Source of the DNA: Actinomycetes bacterium
Lineage (GTDB): Bacteria; Actinomycetota; Actinomycetes; Actinomycetales; Microbacteriaceae
DNA length: 64,000 nt
Assembly: GCA_023428065.1 (NCBI GenBank)
Contig: JAEYZI010000079.1
Location: 1-64,000 of the forward strand
Direction of reading: 5' to 3'
The notes under the pieces are model-generated. The model was not told the DNA's origin. It saw nothing but the letters and a program-made list of their open reading frames with translations, and searched no databases. Shown piece after piece: positions 52,496-60,392 of this stretch. How positions within the stretch are numbered: position 1 is the first letter of the stretch; every line of letters begins with the position of its first letter. The translations under genes and the position numbers were made by a program.

Positions 52496-53476
52496 TCAGC
52501 CGAGCCGCTCCGCGAGGCGGTCGTACGCGGCGTCGATCACCGGGTCGACGACGCGGCGCTCGCGGAGCTCGTACCAGTCGAGGATGTCGCGCGACCCCTC
52601 CTCGAACGTCGTCGTCGCGACCCATCCGGGCACGAGGGTGCGGATCTTCGTGTTGTCGAACCACACCGAATGGGCGTAGTCGCCGAGCAGGCGACCGCGG
52701 AACTCGGGGAGCTCGCGCGCGATCGTTTCGCTCGCGACGTGCACGATCCGCGGCTCGACGCCGAGCCGACGGGCGAAGGTGTGCACGATGCCGTTCCAGG
52801 TCAGGTGCTCGTCGGAGGTGATGTGCACGGCCCCGCCGAGGGCGTGCGGGTTGCCGAGCAGTTCGACGAAGGCGCGCGCGAAGTCGCGCGAGTGGGTGAG
52901 GGTCCACCAGGAGGTGCCGTCGCCGTGCACGACGACGGGCTTGCCCGACAGCATCCGGTCGAGCGCCGTCCAGCCGCCGATGAGCGGCATGTTGCCGCCG
53001 TCGTAGGTATGGGAGGGGCGGACGATCGTGGCGGGGAAGCCGTCCTCCCGGTAGGCGGCCGCGAGCAGCTCCTCGCCCGCGATCTTGTCGCGCGAGTACT
53101 GCCAGTAGGGGTTGCGCAGGGGCGTCGACTCCGTGATGGGCAATTGCGCCACGGGCTTCTGGTACGCGGATGCGGACGACAGGAAGACGTACTGGCCGAT
53201 CCGTCCGCGGAAGGCCTCGATGTCGGCGGCGACCTGCTCGGGGCGGTAGGCGCGGAAGTTCACGACCGTGTCGAACTCGCGACCGGCGATGGCCTCTCGG
53301 ATGCTCGCGGGGTCGTCGGCGTCCCCGCGCAGTTCGACCGCGCCGGGCGGCACGGGGCGGGCTCGGTTGACGCCGCGATTCACGAGCGTGACGTCCCAGC
53401 CGCGTTCGAGAGCGCGGCGCGTCACCCACCACGAGATGATCCCGTTGCCCCCGATGATGAGCGCCCGTCCTCGCAT
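52496..53476 (-). CDS. NAD-dependent epimerase/dehydratase family protein
   Basis: 326 aa extended SDR. Glycine-rich ALIIGGNGIISWWVTRRALERGW, a catalytic YSRDK (Tyr-x-x-x-Lys) near residue 125, and a SSASAYQKP segment. Convergent with the TIM barrel, divergent from the Ldh2-like gene across operator D. Likely oxidises or epimerises the sugar part of the substrate; may produce a lactone for SMP-30. ATG at 53476 (MRGRALII) gives the natural Rossmann start; longer frame would add nine residues. Confidence 0.8.
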   Translation of the reverse strand: MRGRALIIGGNGIISWWVTRRALERGWDVTLVNRGVNRARPVPPGAVELRGDADDPASIREAIAGREFDTVVNFRAYRPEQVAADIEAFRGRIGQYVFLSSASAYQKPVAQLPITESTPLRNPYWQYSRDKIAGEELLAAAYREDGFPATIVRPSHTYDGGNMPLIGGWTALDRMLSGKPVVVHGDGTSWWTLTHSRDFARAFVELLGNPHALGGAVHITSDEHLTWNGIVHTFARRLGVEPRIVHVASETIARELPEFRGRLLGDYAHSVWFDNTKIRTLVPGWVATTTFEEGSRDILDWYELRERRVVDPVIDAAYDRLAERLG

Positions 53477-53516
53477 CGCCGCGCGTCCTCTCCGTCGCGC
53501 CATCGCGACACGAAGT

Positions 53517-53535
53517 CATGTAGATGTCTAGACTA
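53517..53535. promoter_or_regulatory. Operator D of the catabolic regulon
   Basis: TAGATGTCTA at 53521-53530, flanked upstream by GTCATG; reverse strand reads TAGACATCTA-CATGAC. It includes a GTCTAGAC core (53526-53533). Lies in the 96-base gap between the divergent epimerase and Ldh2-type genes. Confidence 0.6.
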
Positions 53536-53572
53536 TTGGGCGATTCAGCCGGTCGCAAAGCAGAGGAGTCCC

Positions 53573-54640
53573 GTGGTCGAGCGCTCTCCCTCCCCCGTCA
53601 CGCTCGTCGCGCCCGTCGAACTGTGCACCTGGGCCGCGTCGGTGCTGAGGGCCGCGGAGACGCCCCCGGGCACCGCGGTCCGCGTGGCGGACTCCCTCAT
53701 CGAATCCGAGCTCCGCGGCTACGCGTCGCACGGCGTGCTCCGCCTGCCGGGATACGTCGCGGCCATCCGCGACGGCCTCATCGACCCCGCCGCCACGCCC
53801 GAGGTCGTCGACGGCGGGCGCGGTGCCGTGGTCGTGGTCGACGGCCGCGACGCCTTCGGCCAGGTGACCGCGGGGGTGCTCGCCGACGAGCTCACGACGC
53901 GCGCGGCCGAGTCGGGCGTCGCGTTCGGCGTGACCCGGCGCTGCCGCCACGTCGGGCGGCTCGGCGAGTACGTCGAGCACCTCTCCGCACGCGGCTTCAT
54001 CGGTTTCGCCACTGTGAGCGCCGAGCCCCTCGTCGCCGCGCACGCGGGCGGCCGCCGCATCCTCGGCACGAACCCGCACGCCTGGGGCTTCCCCGCAGGA
54101 AGGGATGAGCCGCCCGTCGTGATCGACTTCGCGACCTCGGTCGCCTCGGCCGGCCGCGTCTTCACGGCGGAGGCCCGTGGCGAGCGTGTCCCGGGCGGAT
54201 GGCTGGTCGACTCCGCGGGCGAGTCCACGAGCGATCCCGCTGCGCTCCGCGCCGGTGGAGCGCTCCTGCCGTTCGGCGCGCACAAGGGGCTCGCCCTCTC
54301 GCTCGTCGCCGACATGCTCGCGGGAGTGCTGAGCGGCACGGGATCGGGGAGCGACCCCGCGGCGTCCGGAGCACACGGGCTCGCGATGCTCGCGATCGAC
54401 GTGTCGGCCTTCGGGCCCGCGGAGAAGTTCCGCGACGAGGTCGAGGCGCTGCGGCGACGCGTGGCCGCATCCTCGGATCGCGACGCCGCGCTGCCGGGCG
54501 AGGGCAGCGCTTCCCGCCGGCGCGCCGCCCTGCGCGACGGGATCGGCATCCCCGCGGCGACGATGCACGAGCTCCGGGGGCTCGCCCGCGCCCTCGGCAC
54601 GGACGAGCCCCCGGGAAGCTCACCCAGGGGTGCTCAGTGA
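53573..54640 (+). CDS. Malate/L-lactate dehydrogenase family (Ldh2)
   Basis: 355 aa, NAD(P)-dependent dehydrogenases of non-Rossmann fold: YlbC, sulfolactate and 2,3-diketogulonate reductases. SELRGYASHGVLRLPGYV, ILGTNPHAWGFPA, VIDFATSVASAGRV and LPFGAHKGLALSLVADMLAGVLSG are signature stretches. GTG start with AGAGGAG. Likely oxidises an alpha-hydroxy acid. The last seven bases overlap the convergent GMC gene's 3' end, which leaves no space for separate terminators. Confidence 0.85.
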   Translation: MVERSPSPVTLVAPVELCTWAASVLRAAETPPGTAVRVADSLIESELRGYASHGVLRLPGYVAAIRDGLIDPAATPEVVDGGRGAVVVVDGRDAFGQVTAGVLADELTTRAAESGVAFGVTRRCRHVGRLGEYVEHLSARGFIGFATVSAEPLVAAHAGGRRILGTNPHAWGFPAGRDEPPVVIDFATSVASAGRVFTAEARGERVPGGWLVDSAGESTSDPAALRAGGALLPFGAHKGLALSLVADMLAGVLSGTGSGSDPAASGAHGLAMLAIDVSAFGPAEKFRDEVEALRRRVAASSDRDAALPGEGSASRRRAALRDGIGIPAATMHELRGLARALGTDEPPGSSPRGAQ

Positions 54641-56112
54641 CGCAGCGCCCCCGCGGCGGCGCGCGCCGAACGGATCGCGAGCGCGACGCTCGTGATCGTG
54701 GGGTTGCAGGCCGTGGGCGTCGGGATCACACCGTTGCCGCCCACGTAGAGCCCCTCGACGCCCCACACCGCTCCCGTGGTGTCGCACACGCTCGTCTCGG
54801 GGTCGACCCCGAGACGCACGGTGCCCATGAAGTGGTACGACGCGCCGGCGGGAAGAACGCGCGGCTCGACGAGCGGGGTGCCGAGCACGCCGGCGATGCG
54901 CCGCGACATCTCGAGCAGCCGGTGCTCGGTCTGCAGATCGCGCGCCGTCGAGTGGTAGCTGATGCGCATGGCCGGCATGCCGTAGGCGTCGGTCTCGTCG
55001 TCGCTGAACTCGACGCGGTCCTCGGGCGTGATCTCCTTCGTGCCGAAGAGCACGACGCCCACGGTCGACCCGGCCCACGGCTCACCCGTCGGGATGAAGC
55101 CGATCGGCGAGGCGTCGAGCTGCATGACCTGGCAGTGGAAGGGGAAGCCGTCCTCTTCCGAGTAGGGGATCCACGTGACGCCGCCGCGGCCCGCGATGTC
55201 GCGGAACTCGTCGCTCAGCTGCACGAAGGTGCGCACGTCCGCGTGGTCGTTGAGGTAGCGGCCGAGCGCCCACGGCCGGATGCCGGACGCGTGGAGCAGC
55301 TGCGGGGTGCGGAAGCTGTCGCCCGCGACGTACACGAGGCCCGCCGAGATCGTCTCGGTCGCCCCCGTGCGCACGTCGCGCACCTCGACTCCCGAGACCC
55401 GGCCGTCGGTCAGCACGACCGAGGTGACGAGCGTCTCGGCGCGCAGCTCGACGGAGCCGTTCGCGAGCACGGGCGCCAGGATGCCGTCGGTGCCGGCCCA
55501 CTCGACCGTGCCGTCCTCCCGCGGGCGCGCCGCGAGGGGCATGGGCTGCACGGGACGATCGGTCGACCCGCGCGGGAACTCCCGAGCCAGGGCGTCGATG
55601 ATCGCCGCCGAGAGCGGGGCGTCGGCGAAGGTGCTCTGTGTGACGCCCAGGAGCGCGTCCGCCGCGTCGAGCACCTCGGTCATCTCGGCCTCGGGGATCT
55701 CGGCGATGATCTCCGTCCCGCCGGGCCGCGGGCACGCGCCCGTCCAGTGGGCGCCCATGCCGCCGACGTTCGTCGACATCGACGCGGCGGGGAGGCCCGT
55801 CGAGTCACTCGTCGTCATCCCGTCGCTCACGAGGAAGGTGCCGGGGCGCACCGCCTGAGGCGGGTGACCGGCGGCTTCCTCGCCCTCCGCGATGAAGTCG
55901 GTTCGCCGGGGGCCCTCGGACGCGGCCTGGGCGCGGGCGCGCTCGTCGGCGTCGACGATGCTGCGCACGTGCACCCCGGGAGGGTCCGCGATCACGGGGC
56001 CGGCCTCTACGATGAGGATGGTGGCGCGGGGGTCAGCCTCGGCGAGCGTTCTCGCGAACGCGCTGCCGACGGGCCCGCTGCCGACGACGACGACGTCGTA
56101 GACTTTGCTCAC
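54634..56112 (-). CDS. GMC oxidoreductase, pyranose oxidase / glycoside 3-oxidase type
   Basis: 492 aa FAD enzyme. Rossmann VVVGSGPVGSAFARTLAE, then NVGGMGAHWTGA with His122 at the place where fungal pyranose oxidase binds FAD covalently, and YHFMGTVRLG, NGVIPTPTACNPTITSVALAIRSA with His427 and Asn470 as catalytic pair. These sections resemble pyranose 2-oxidase and the actinobacterial C-glycoside 3-oxidases (CarA type), more than choline or glucose dehydrogenases. No signal peptide, so cytoplasmic. Probably oxidises the sugar ring of the substrate. Divergent from the GntR gene across operator E. Confidence 0.82.
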   Translation of the reverse strand: MSKVYDVVVVGSGPVGSAFARTLAEADPRATILIVEAGPVIADPPGVHVRSIVDADERARAQAASEGPRRTDFIAEGEEAAGHPPQAVRPGTFLVSDGMTTSDSTGLPAASMSTNVGGMGAHWTGACPRPGGTEIIAEIPEAEMTEVLDAADALLGVTQSTFADAPLSAAIIDALAREFPRGSTDRPVQPMPLAARPREDGTVEWAGTDGILAPVLANGSVELRAETLVTSVVLTDGRVSGVEVRDVRTGATETISAGLVYVAGDSFRTPQLLHASGIRPWALGRYLNDHADVRTFVQLSDEFRDIAGRGGVTWIPYSEEDGFPFHCQVMQLDASPIGFIPTGEPWAGSTVGVVLFGTKEITPEDRVEFSDDETDAYGMPAMRISYHSTARDLQTEHRLLEMSRRIAGVLGTPLVEPRVLPAGASYHFMGTVRLGVDPETSVCDTTGAVWGVEGLYVGGNGVIPTPTACNPTITSVALAIRSARAAAGALRH

Positions 56113-56149
56113 CTTCGTTCCAATCTATTGAATGGGTGGGTAGGTCGGG

Positions 56150-56168
56150 TGTCTAGACGACTATATAA
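56150..56168. promoter_or_regulatory. Operator E of the catabolic regulon
   Basis: TAGACGACTA at 56154-56163 followed by TATAAC, preceded by GTC (GTCTAGAC core at 56151-56158). It sits between the divergent GMC gene and the GntR gene, so the regulator would control itself. Confidence 0.65.
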
Positions 56169-56216
56169 CCCTCGGCTGCCCTCCCCGGTAGCCACCACAC
56201 TCGACGAGGAGATCCC

Positions 56217-56930
56217 ATGGTGAACGCACGCCTGTACGAGGTGATCAGCCGCGACCTCACGGAGCAGATCACGTCCGGGCGCCTCAAGCCCGGCGAGCGA
56301 CTCGAGAGCGAGACCAATCTCGCCTCTCGCTACGGGGTCAGCCGCATGACCGTGCGACAGGCGCTCGGGCTACTCGAGTCCGACGAGCTCGTCGCGCGCC
56401 GCCACGGCGCGGGCACCTTCGTGTCGGAGAACCGCAGCGTCAAGCGCCGGGCGAACCGGCTCGCCCCGTTCAACGAGGAGTTGGGGCTCGACGCCGAGGA
56501 CATCAGCACGACGGTCCTCGAGCGCGAGGTGGGTCACCCGCCGGAGGACGTCAGCCAGGCGCTCTTCTCCACCGTCGGCCCGACGGCCGTGCACATCGTG
56601 CGCGTGCGGTCGTACCGCGGCGAGCCGATCGCCATCCAGGATTCGTGGATCCCCTACCTCCTCGCACCCCAGCTCGCCCACGGGCGACTCGTGCAGGGCT
56701 CCGTGTACAAGACCCTCGCCGCGCGCTCGGGCATCGAGATCGCGCGCGCCGAGCAGCAGGTGACGGCGACGCTCGCCGACGAGCACTCGGCGAAGCTCCT
56801 CCAGGTCGACGTGGGGAGCCCGCTCATCAGCACCCGCCGCGTCTCGCGCCTCGCATCGGGCGAGGTCGTCGAGGTCGCGTCGTGCCTCATGCGGCCGGAG
56901 TATCCGACGGTCTTCCGCCTCGAGCGCTAG
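56217..56930 (+). CDS. GntR-family regulator with UTRA domain (HutC type)
   Basis: 237 aa. Winged helix YEVISRDLTEQITSGRLKPGERLESETNLASRYGVSRMTVRQALGLLESDELVARRHGAGTFVSEN, then UTRA effector domain (~85-230, ending TRRVSRLASGEVVEVASCLMRPEY). GAGGAG site. Sole regulator gene in the 39.6-62.5 kb region; six operator-like sites surround its neighbours. HutC-type proteins typically bind small pathway metabolites and release DNA. The effector is unknown. Confidence 0.9.
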   Translation: MVNARLYEVISRDLTEQITSGRLKPGERLESETNLASRYGVSRMTVRQALGLLESDELVARRHGAGTFVSENRSVKRRANRLAPFNEELGLDAEDISTTVLEREVGHPPEDVSQALFSTVGPTAVHIVRVRSYRGEPIAIQDSWIPYLLAPQLAHGRLVQGSVYKTLAARSGIEIARAEQQVTATLADEHSAKLLQVDVGSPLISTRRVSRLASGEVVEVASCLMRPEYPTVFRLER

Positions 56931-56955
56931 GCGCTCCCGCGGCGAGCGCCGCGGT

Positions 56956-57009
56956 TTGACATGAGGCACCGCCTCGGGCGAGTATTCATATAGATGTCTG
57001 TACATCTAT
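56956..57009 (+). promoter_or_regulatory. Promoter with operator F for the CaiB-to-SDR operon
   Basis: TTGACA at 56956-56961 with a weak GAGTAT 18 bases later (56980-56985). The operator, an exact inverted repeat ATAGATGT-ctgt-ACATCTAT (56990-57009), covers the expected start point. The 10-mer TAGATGTCTG (56991-57000) has one mismatch to TAG-N4-CTA; the flank reads TATGAA. Confidence 0.65.
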
Positions 57010-57066
57010 GACCAGCGTCGCTCGCTCTCTGCGTGTCGACGCACCCGACGGAGGGAGCCCCACGAC

Positions 57067-58266
57067 ATGTCCGGAGACGCGGTCACCCAGCCCCTGAGCG
57101 GCGTCAAGGTGCTCGACCTCAGCCGCTTCATCGCGGGGCCGCTGTGCTGTCAGATGCTCGCCGACATGGGAGCCGAGGTGCTCAAGATCGAGCGCTCCTC
57201 CGGCGAGGACTCGCGCAAGCTCGCCCCGTTCTTCCAGGGCCACAGCATCTACACGATGCTCTACAGCCGGAACAAGTACGCCGGCACCCTCGACACCCGC
57301 CACCCGGAGGCGCTCGGGATCCTCGAGGACCTCATCCGGCGCTCCGACATCGTCGTCGAGAACTACCGTCCGGGCACCCTCGACGCGATGGGCATCCCCT
57401 TCTCGCGCATGCAGGAGCTCAACCCCGGCATCATCCTCGTCTCCATCTCCGGCTTCGGCCAGACCGGCCCGCTCGCGCAGCGCGCGCTGTTCGACGGCAT
57501 CGCCCAGGCCGCATCCGGTCTCATGAGCATGACGGGCGAGCCGGGCGGACGCCCCACGCTCACGGGCGCGTTCGTCGCGGACTACATCGCGGGGTACCAC
57601 GGCGCCATCGGCGCCCTGCTCGCCCTCATCCACAAGCGTGCGACGGGCGAGGGCCAGCACGTCGACGTCGCCTCCGTCGACGCGCTCTTCAGCGCGCTCG
57701 GCACCGCGACGAGCGCGTGGCCCATGCTCGGACAGAAGATGGAGCGCAACGGCTCCCGCGACCGCATGAGCGCCCCCGCCAACCTCTTCGAGGCGAGCGA
57801 CAGCTACATCTACCTGCACGCCGGCACCGACCCGCTGTTCCGGCGGCTCGCCCACGCGATGGGACGCCCCGAGCTGCTCGAGGACGAGCGCTTCTCCGCG
57901 GTCGCGCAGCGCATGGCGCACGTCGACGAGGTCGAGGCGATCGTGAGCGAGTGGCTCGGCGAGCTGACGGCCGAGGAGGCGGGTCGCCTCCTCGACGAGG
58001 CCGGCATCCCCTACAGCAAGGTCATGGGCGTCGACGAGGTCGCGTCCTCCGAGCAGATCCGCGCGCGCGAGATGCTCGTCGACATCGAGCACCCCGAGCT
58101 GGGCGTCGTGACGCTCCCGGGCGTGCCGATCAAGCTGAGCGCGGCCCCGGGATCCATCCGCAAGGCACCCCCGCTCGTGGGCGAGGACAGCGACTACATC
58201 TACGGCGAGCTCCTCGGCTACGACGCGGACACCATCCAGGGTCTCCGCGACCGCGGCGTCATCTAG
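57067..58266 (+). CDS. CaiB/BaiF family III CoA-transferase
   Basis: 399 aa. KVLDLSRFIAGPLCCQMLADMGAEVLKIE, NKYAGTLDTRHPEA, VENYRPGTLDAMGI and the catalytic Asp in GAFVADYIAGYHGAIGALLAL. Moves CoA between carboxylates by a covalent aspartyl-CoA route. First gene of a five-gene operon behind operator F, with GGAGGGAG ribosome-binding site. In the same region a separate IpdAB/Gct-type pair is present, so two unrelated CoA-transfer systems serve the same regulon. Confidence 0.9.
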   Translation: MSGDAVTQPLSGVKVLDLSRFIAGPLCCQMLADMGAEVLKIERSSGEDSRKLAPFFQGHSIYTMLYSRNKYAGTLDTRHPEALGILEDLIRRSDIVVENYRPGTLDAMGIPFSRMQELNPGIILVSISGFGQTGPLAQRALFDGIAQAASGLMSMTGEPGGRPTLTGAFVADYIAGYHGAIGALLALIHKRATGEGQHVDVASVDALFSALGTATSAWPMLGQKMERNGSRDRMSAPANLFEASDSYIYLHAGTDPLFRRLAHAMGRPELLEDERFSAVAQRMAHVDEVEAIVSEWLGELTAEEAGRLLDEAGIPYSKVMGVDEVASSEQIRAREMLVDIEHPELGVVTLPGVPIKLSAAPGSIRKAPPLVGEDSDYIYGELLGYDADTIQGLRDRGVI

Positions 58267-58287
58267 CCCTCGACTCGGAACTCCCCC

Positions 58288-59733
58288 ATGAACGACGCCT
58301 TCCTCGGCCTCGACGTCGGCACGTCCGGACTCAAGATCCTCGTGATCGACACCGACGGCGGCGTGCTCGCGCGCACCTCGGCGGGCTACCCGACCTCCTA
58401 CCCCGCGCCCGGGCGCGCCGAGCAGGATCCCGAGTCGTGGATCGACGCGCTCGCGGATGCCCTGAGCCGCGTCGATGCGGACGTGCGCGCCCGCATCCGG
58501 GGCGTCGCCGCCGTCGGCCACGTGCCGAGCCTCGTGCTCGTCGACGCCGACGGAAGAGCCGTGCGACCGTCGATCATCTGGCAGGACAATCGCGCCGAGC
58601 GCGAGGCGCAGGCGCTCGGCGCCCGCTTCGGCGACGTCGACGCCGAACTGGGAACGGCCCTGCCCTGGGCGGCGTCGCAACTGCTGCCGAAGCTCTCCTG
58701 GGTGGCCGCCCACGAGCCCGAGGCGGTGACCCGCACGAGCGCGGCACTGCAGCCCAAGGACTACGTCAACCGCTTCCTCACCTCGATCACGGCGACCGAC
58801 CCGTGGTCGTCGAAGGGCATCTGCGACGTGACGGAGGGCGCGCCCGCCGCGCGTCTGCTCGCGGGCGCCGGCTGGTCCTCCGACGTATGTCCTCCGACGC
58901 ATGCGCCGTGGGCGGAGCTCGGGCGTGTGACGCCCGCGGCCGCCGAACGTCTCGGCATCCCCGCCGGCATCGTCGTCGCGACCGGATGGTCGGACGCCCT
59001 GGGTGCCGTGCTCGCCGTCGGCGCGTTCGACGAGCCGCGCTCGTTCGTGCTCACCGGAACCTCCAACATCGTCGGAGCGACCCGCACGGACGTCGCGACG
59101 GCACAGGGCCTGTACGCCGTCCCGGCGGGACCCTCGGCCCCGCTCCCCATGCTCTACGGACCGACCCAGTCGGGCGGCGAGGCGCTCACCTGGGCCGCCC
59201 GCATCCTCGACGTCGAGGTCGGCGAGGTCATCCGCCTCGCGACGGAAGCGGCCACGACCGACCGCCCGACCTTCGTGCCGTACCTGCGCGGCGAGCGCGC
59301 ACCGCTTTGGAACCCCGCGGCCCGCGGCCTGCTCGTCGGCCTGTCGGCCGACCAGGGGCGCGCCGAGTTCGCCCGCGCCGTCGTCGACGGCGTCGCCTCG
59401 AGCGCCCGTCACGTGCTCGAGCTCGCCACGGGCGGCGACGGCGCCGACCAGCCGGTCGAGGTCGGAGGGGTCGGCGTCGACGACCCGCGCTGGGCCGCGA
59501 TGTGGGCATCCGCCCTCCGCCGCCCGCTGCGCATCCACTCCGAGCCGAACCTCTCCGCGCTCGGAGCCGCCCTCCTCGCGGCCGGGGCGTGCGGGCTCAA
59601 GGGCGCCGAGCTCGCGCGGCTGCGCCCGCAGCCCACCGAATACCACCCGGATGCCGCCGACGCGGACGACACCGGATTCCGCGATTATCTCGACGCGAGT
59701 CACCTCGCCGACGAATGGAGCCGACGTGACTGA
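58288..59733 (+). CDS. FGGY-family carbohydrate kinase (second)
   Basis: 481 aa. FLGLDVGTSGLKILVIDTDGGVLAR at the N-terminus, VAAVGHVPSLVLVDADGRAVRPSIIWQDNRAEREAQAL, LQPKDYVNRFLTS, VVATGWSDALGAVLAVGA and PYLRGERAPLWNPAARGLLVGL (the xylulokinase-like LGERAP/W motif). Most similar in form to xylulokinase. The stop is followed by, and overlaps, the aldolase start (eight bases). Differences to the first FGGY kinase suggest different substrates. Confidence 0.88.
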   Translation: MNDAFLGLDVGTSGLKILVIDTDGGVLARTSAGYPTSYPAPGRAEQDPESWIDALADALSRVDADVRARIRGVAAVGHVPSLVLVDADGRAVRPSIIWQDNRAEREAQALGARFGDVDAELGTALPWAASQLLPKLSWVAAHEPEAVTRTSAALQPKDYVNRFLTSITATDPWSSKGICDVTEGAPAARLLAGAGWSSDVCPPTHAPWAELGRVTPAAAERLGIPAGIVVATGWSDALGAVLAVGAFDEPRSFVLTGTSNIVGATRTDVATAQGLYAVPAGPSAPLPMLYGPTQSGGEALTWAARILDVEVGEVIRLATEAATTDRPTFVPYLRGERAPLWNPAARGLLVGLSADQGRAEFARAVVDGVASSARHVLELATGGDGADQPVEVGGVGVDDPRWAAMWASALRRPLRIHSEPNLSALGAALLAAGACGLKGAELARLRPQPTEYHPDAADADDTGFRDYLDASHLADEWSRRD

Positions 59734-60346
59734 ACTCGCCACCGACCCCGTCATCGTCGTCGTCCGCCTGGACGACCCCGACGCCGCCACGACCGCCATC
59801 ACGGGCCTCCTGCGGGGAGGCGCGCGCAGCATCGAGGTCACGATGACCGTGCCCTCGGCGCTCGGCATCATCGAGAGCCTGCGCGGCCAGGACGCCATGA
59901 TCGGCGCCGGCACCGTGCTCACCCGCCAGGACGCCCTCGCCGCCGTCGCGGCGGGCGCGCGCTACCTCGTCGCGCCCGACACCAATCCCGAGGTGCTCGC
60001 CGTCGGCGCCGAGGCCGGCGTGCCCGTCGTCCCGGGCGCCCTGACGCCCACCGAGATCCGCCAGGCCGCTGGGCTGGGCGCCGCCGCCGTCAAGGTGTTC
60101 CCGGTCGACGCGCTCGGCGGCCCCGAGTACATCCGCTCCCTCCGCGGCCCGCTCCCCGACGTGCCGTTCGTCGTCTCCGGCGGCGTCACGACCCCGCAGG
60201 CCGCCCAGTACTTCGCCGCGGGCGTGCGGTCGGTGTGCATGGGACGCGAGTTCCTCGACGCCGCCGAGATCGCCGCCCGCGACATCGACGCCATCGCCGC
60301 ACGCGCCGCGCGTGTGCTCTCCGCGGTCGCCCCGGCCGCGGCCTGA
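59726..60346 (+). CDS. KDPG/KHG-type aldolase (Eda family)
   Basis: 206 aa class I aldolase. SIEVTMTVPSALGIIESLR (Glu), GAGTVLTRQDALAAVAAGARYLVAPDTNPEV and GAAAVKVFPVDALGG (Schiff-base Lys in VKVFPV). Cleaves 2-keto-3-deoxy acids to pyruvate plus an aldehyde. GTG start at 59726 with GGAG five bases ahead, overlapping the kinase end. Next to the L-fuconate-type dehydratase, whose product is a 2-keto-3-deoxy acid. The aldehyde could go to the ALDH at 39685. Confidence 0.9.
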   Translation: MTELATDPVIVVVRLDDPDAATTAITGLLRGGARSIEVTMTVPSALGIIESLRGQDAMIGAGTVLTRQDALAAVAAGARYLVAPDTNPEVLAVGAEAGVPVVPGALTPTEIRQAAGLGAAAVKVFPVDALGGPEYIRSLRGPLPDVPFVVSGGVTTPQAAQYFAAGVRSVCMGREFLDAAEIAARDIDAIAARAARVLSAVAPAAA

Positions 60347-60392
60347 CGACCCGACCCCCGCCCACAGCCTCACGAAACACGAAGGAAGCACC

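Noticed and set aside
44311..57009. CRISPR-like short repeats
   Set aside because: The recurring sites are 10-16 bases and kilobases apart, not regularly spaced with similar-size spacers; they are operator-like.
41082..59733. Xylose or L-xylulose pathway because of two FGGY kinases
   Set aside because: No xylose isomerase, reductase or xylulose-5-phosphate epimerase is present, and FGGY substrate range is too broad to name the sugar.
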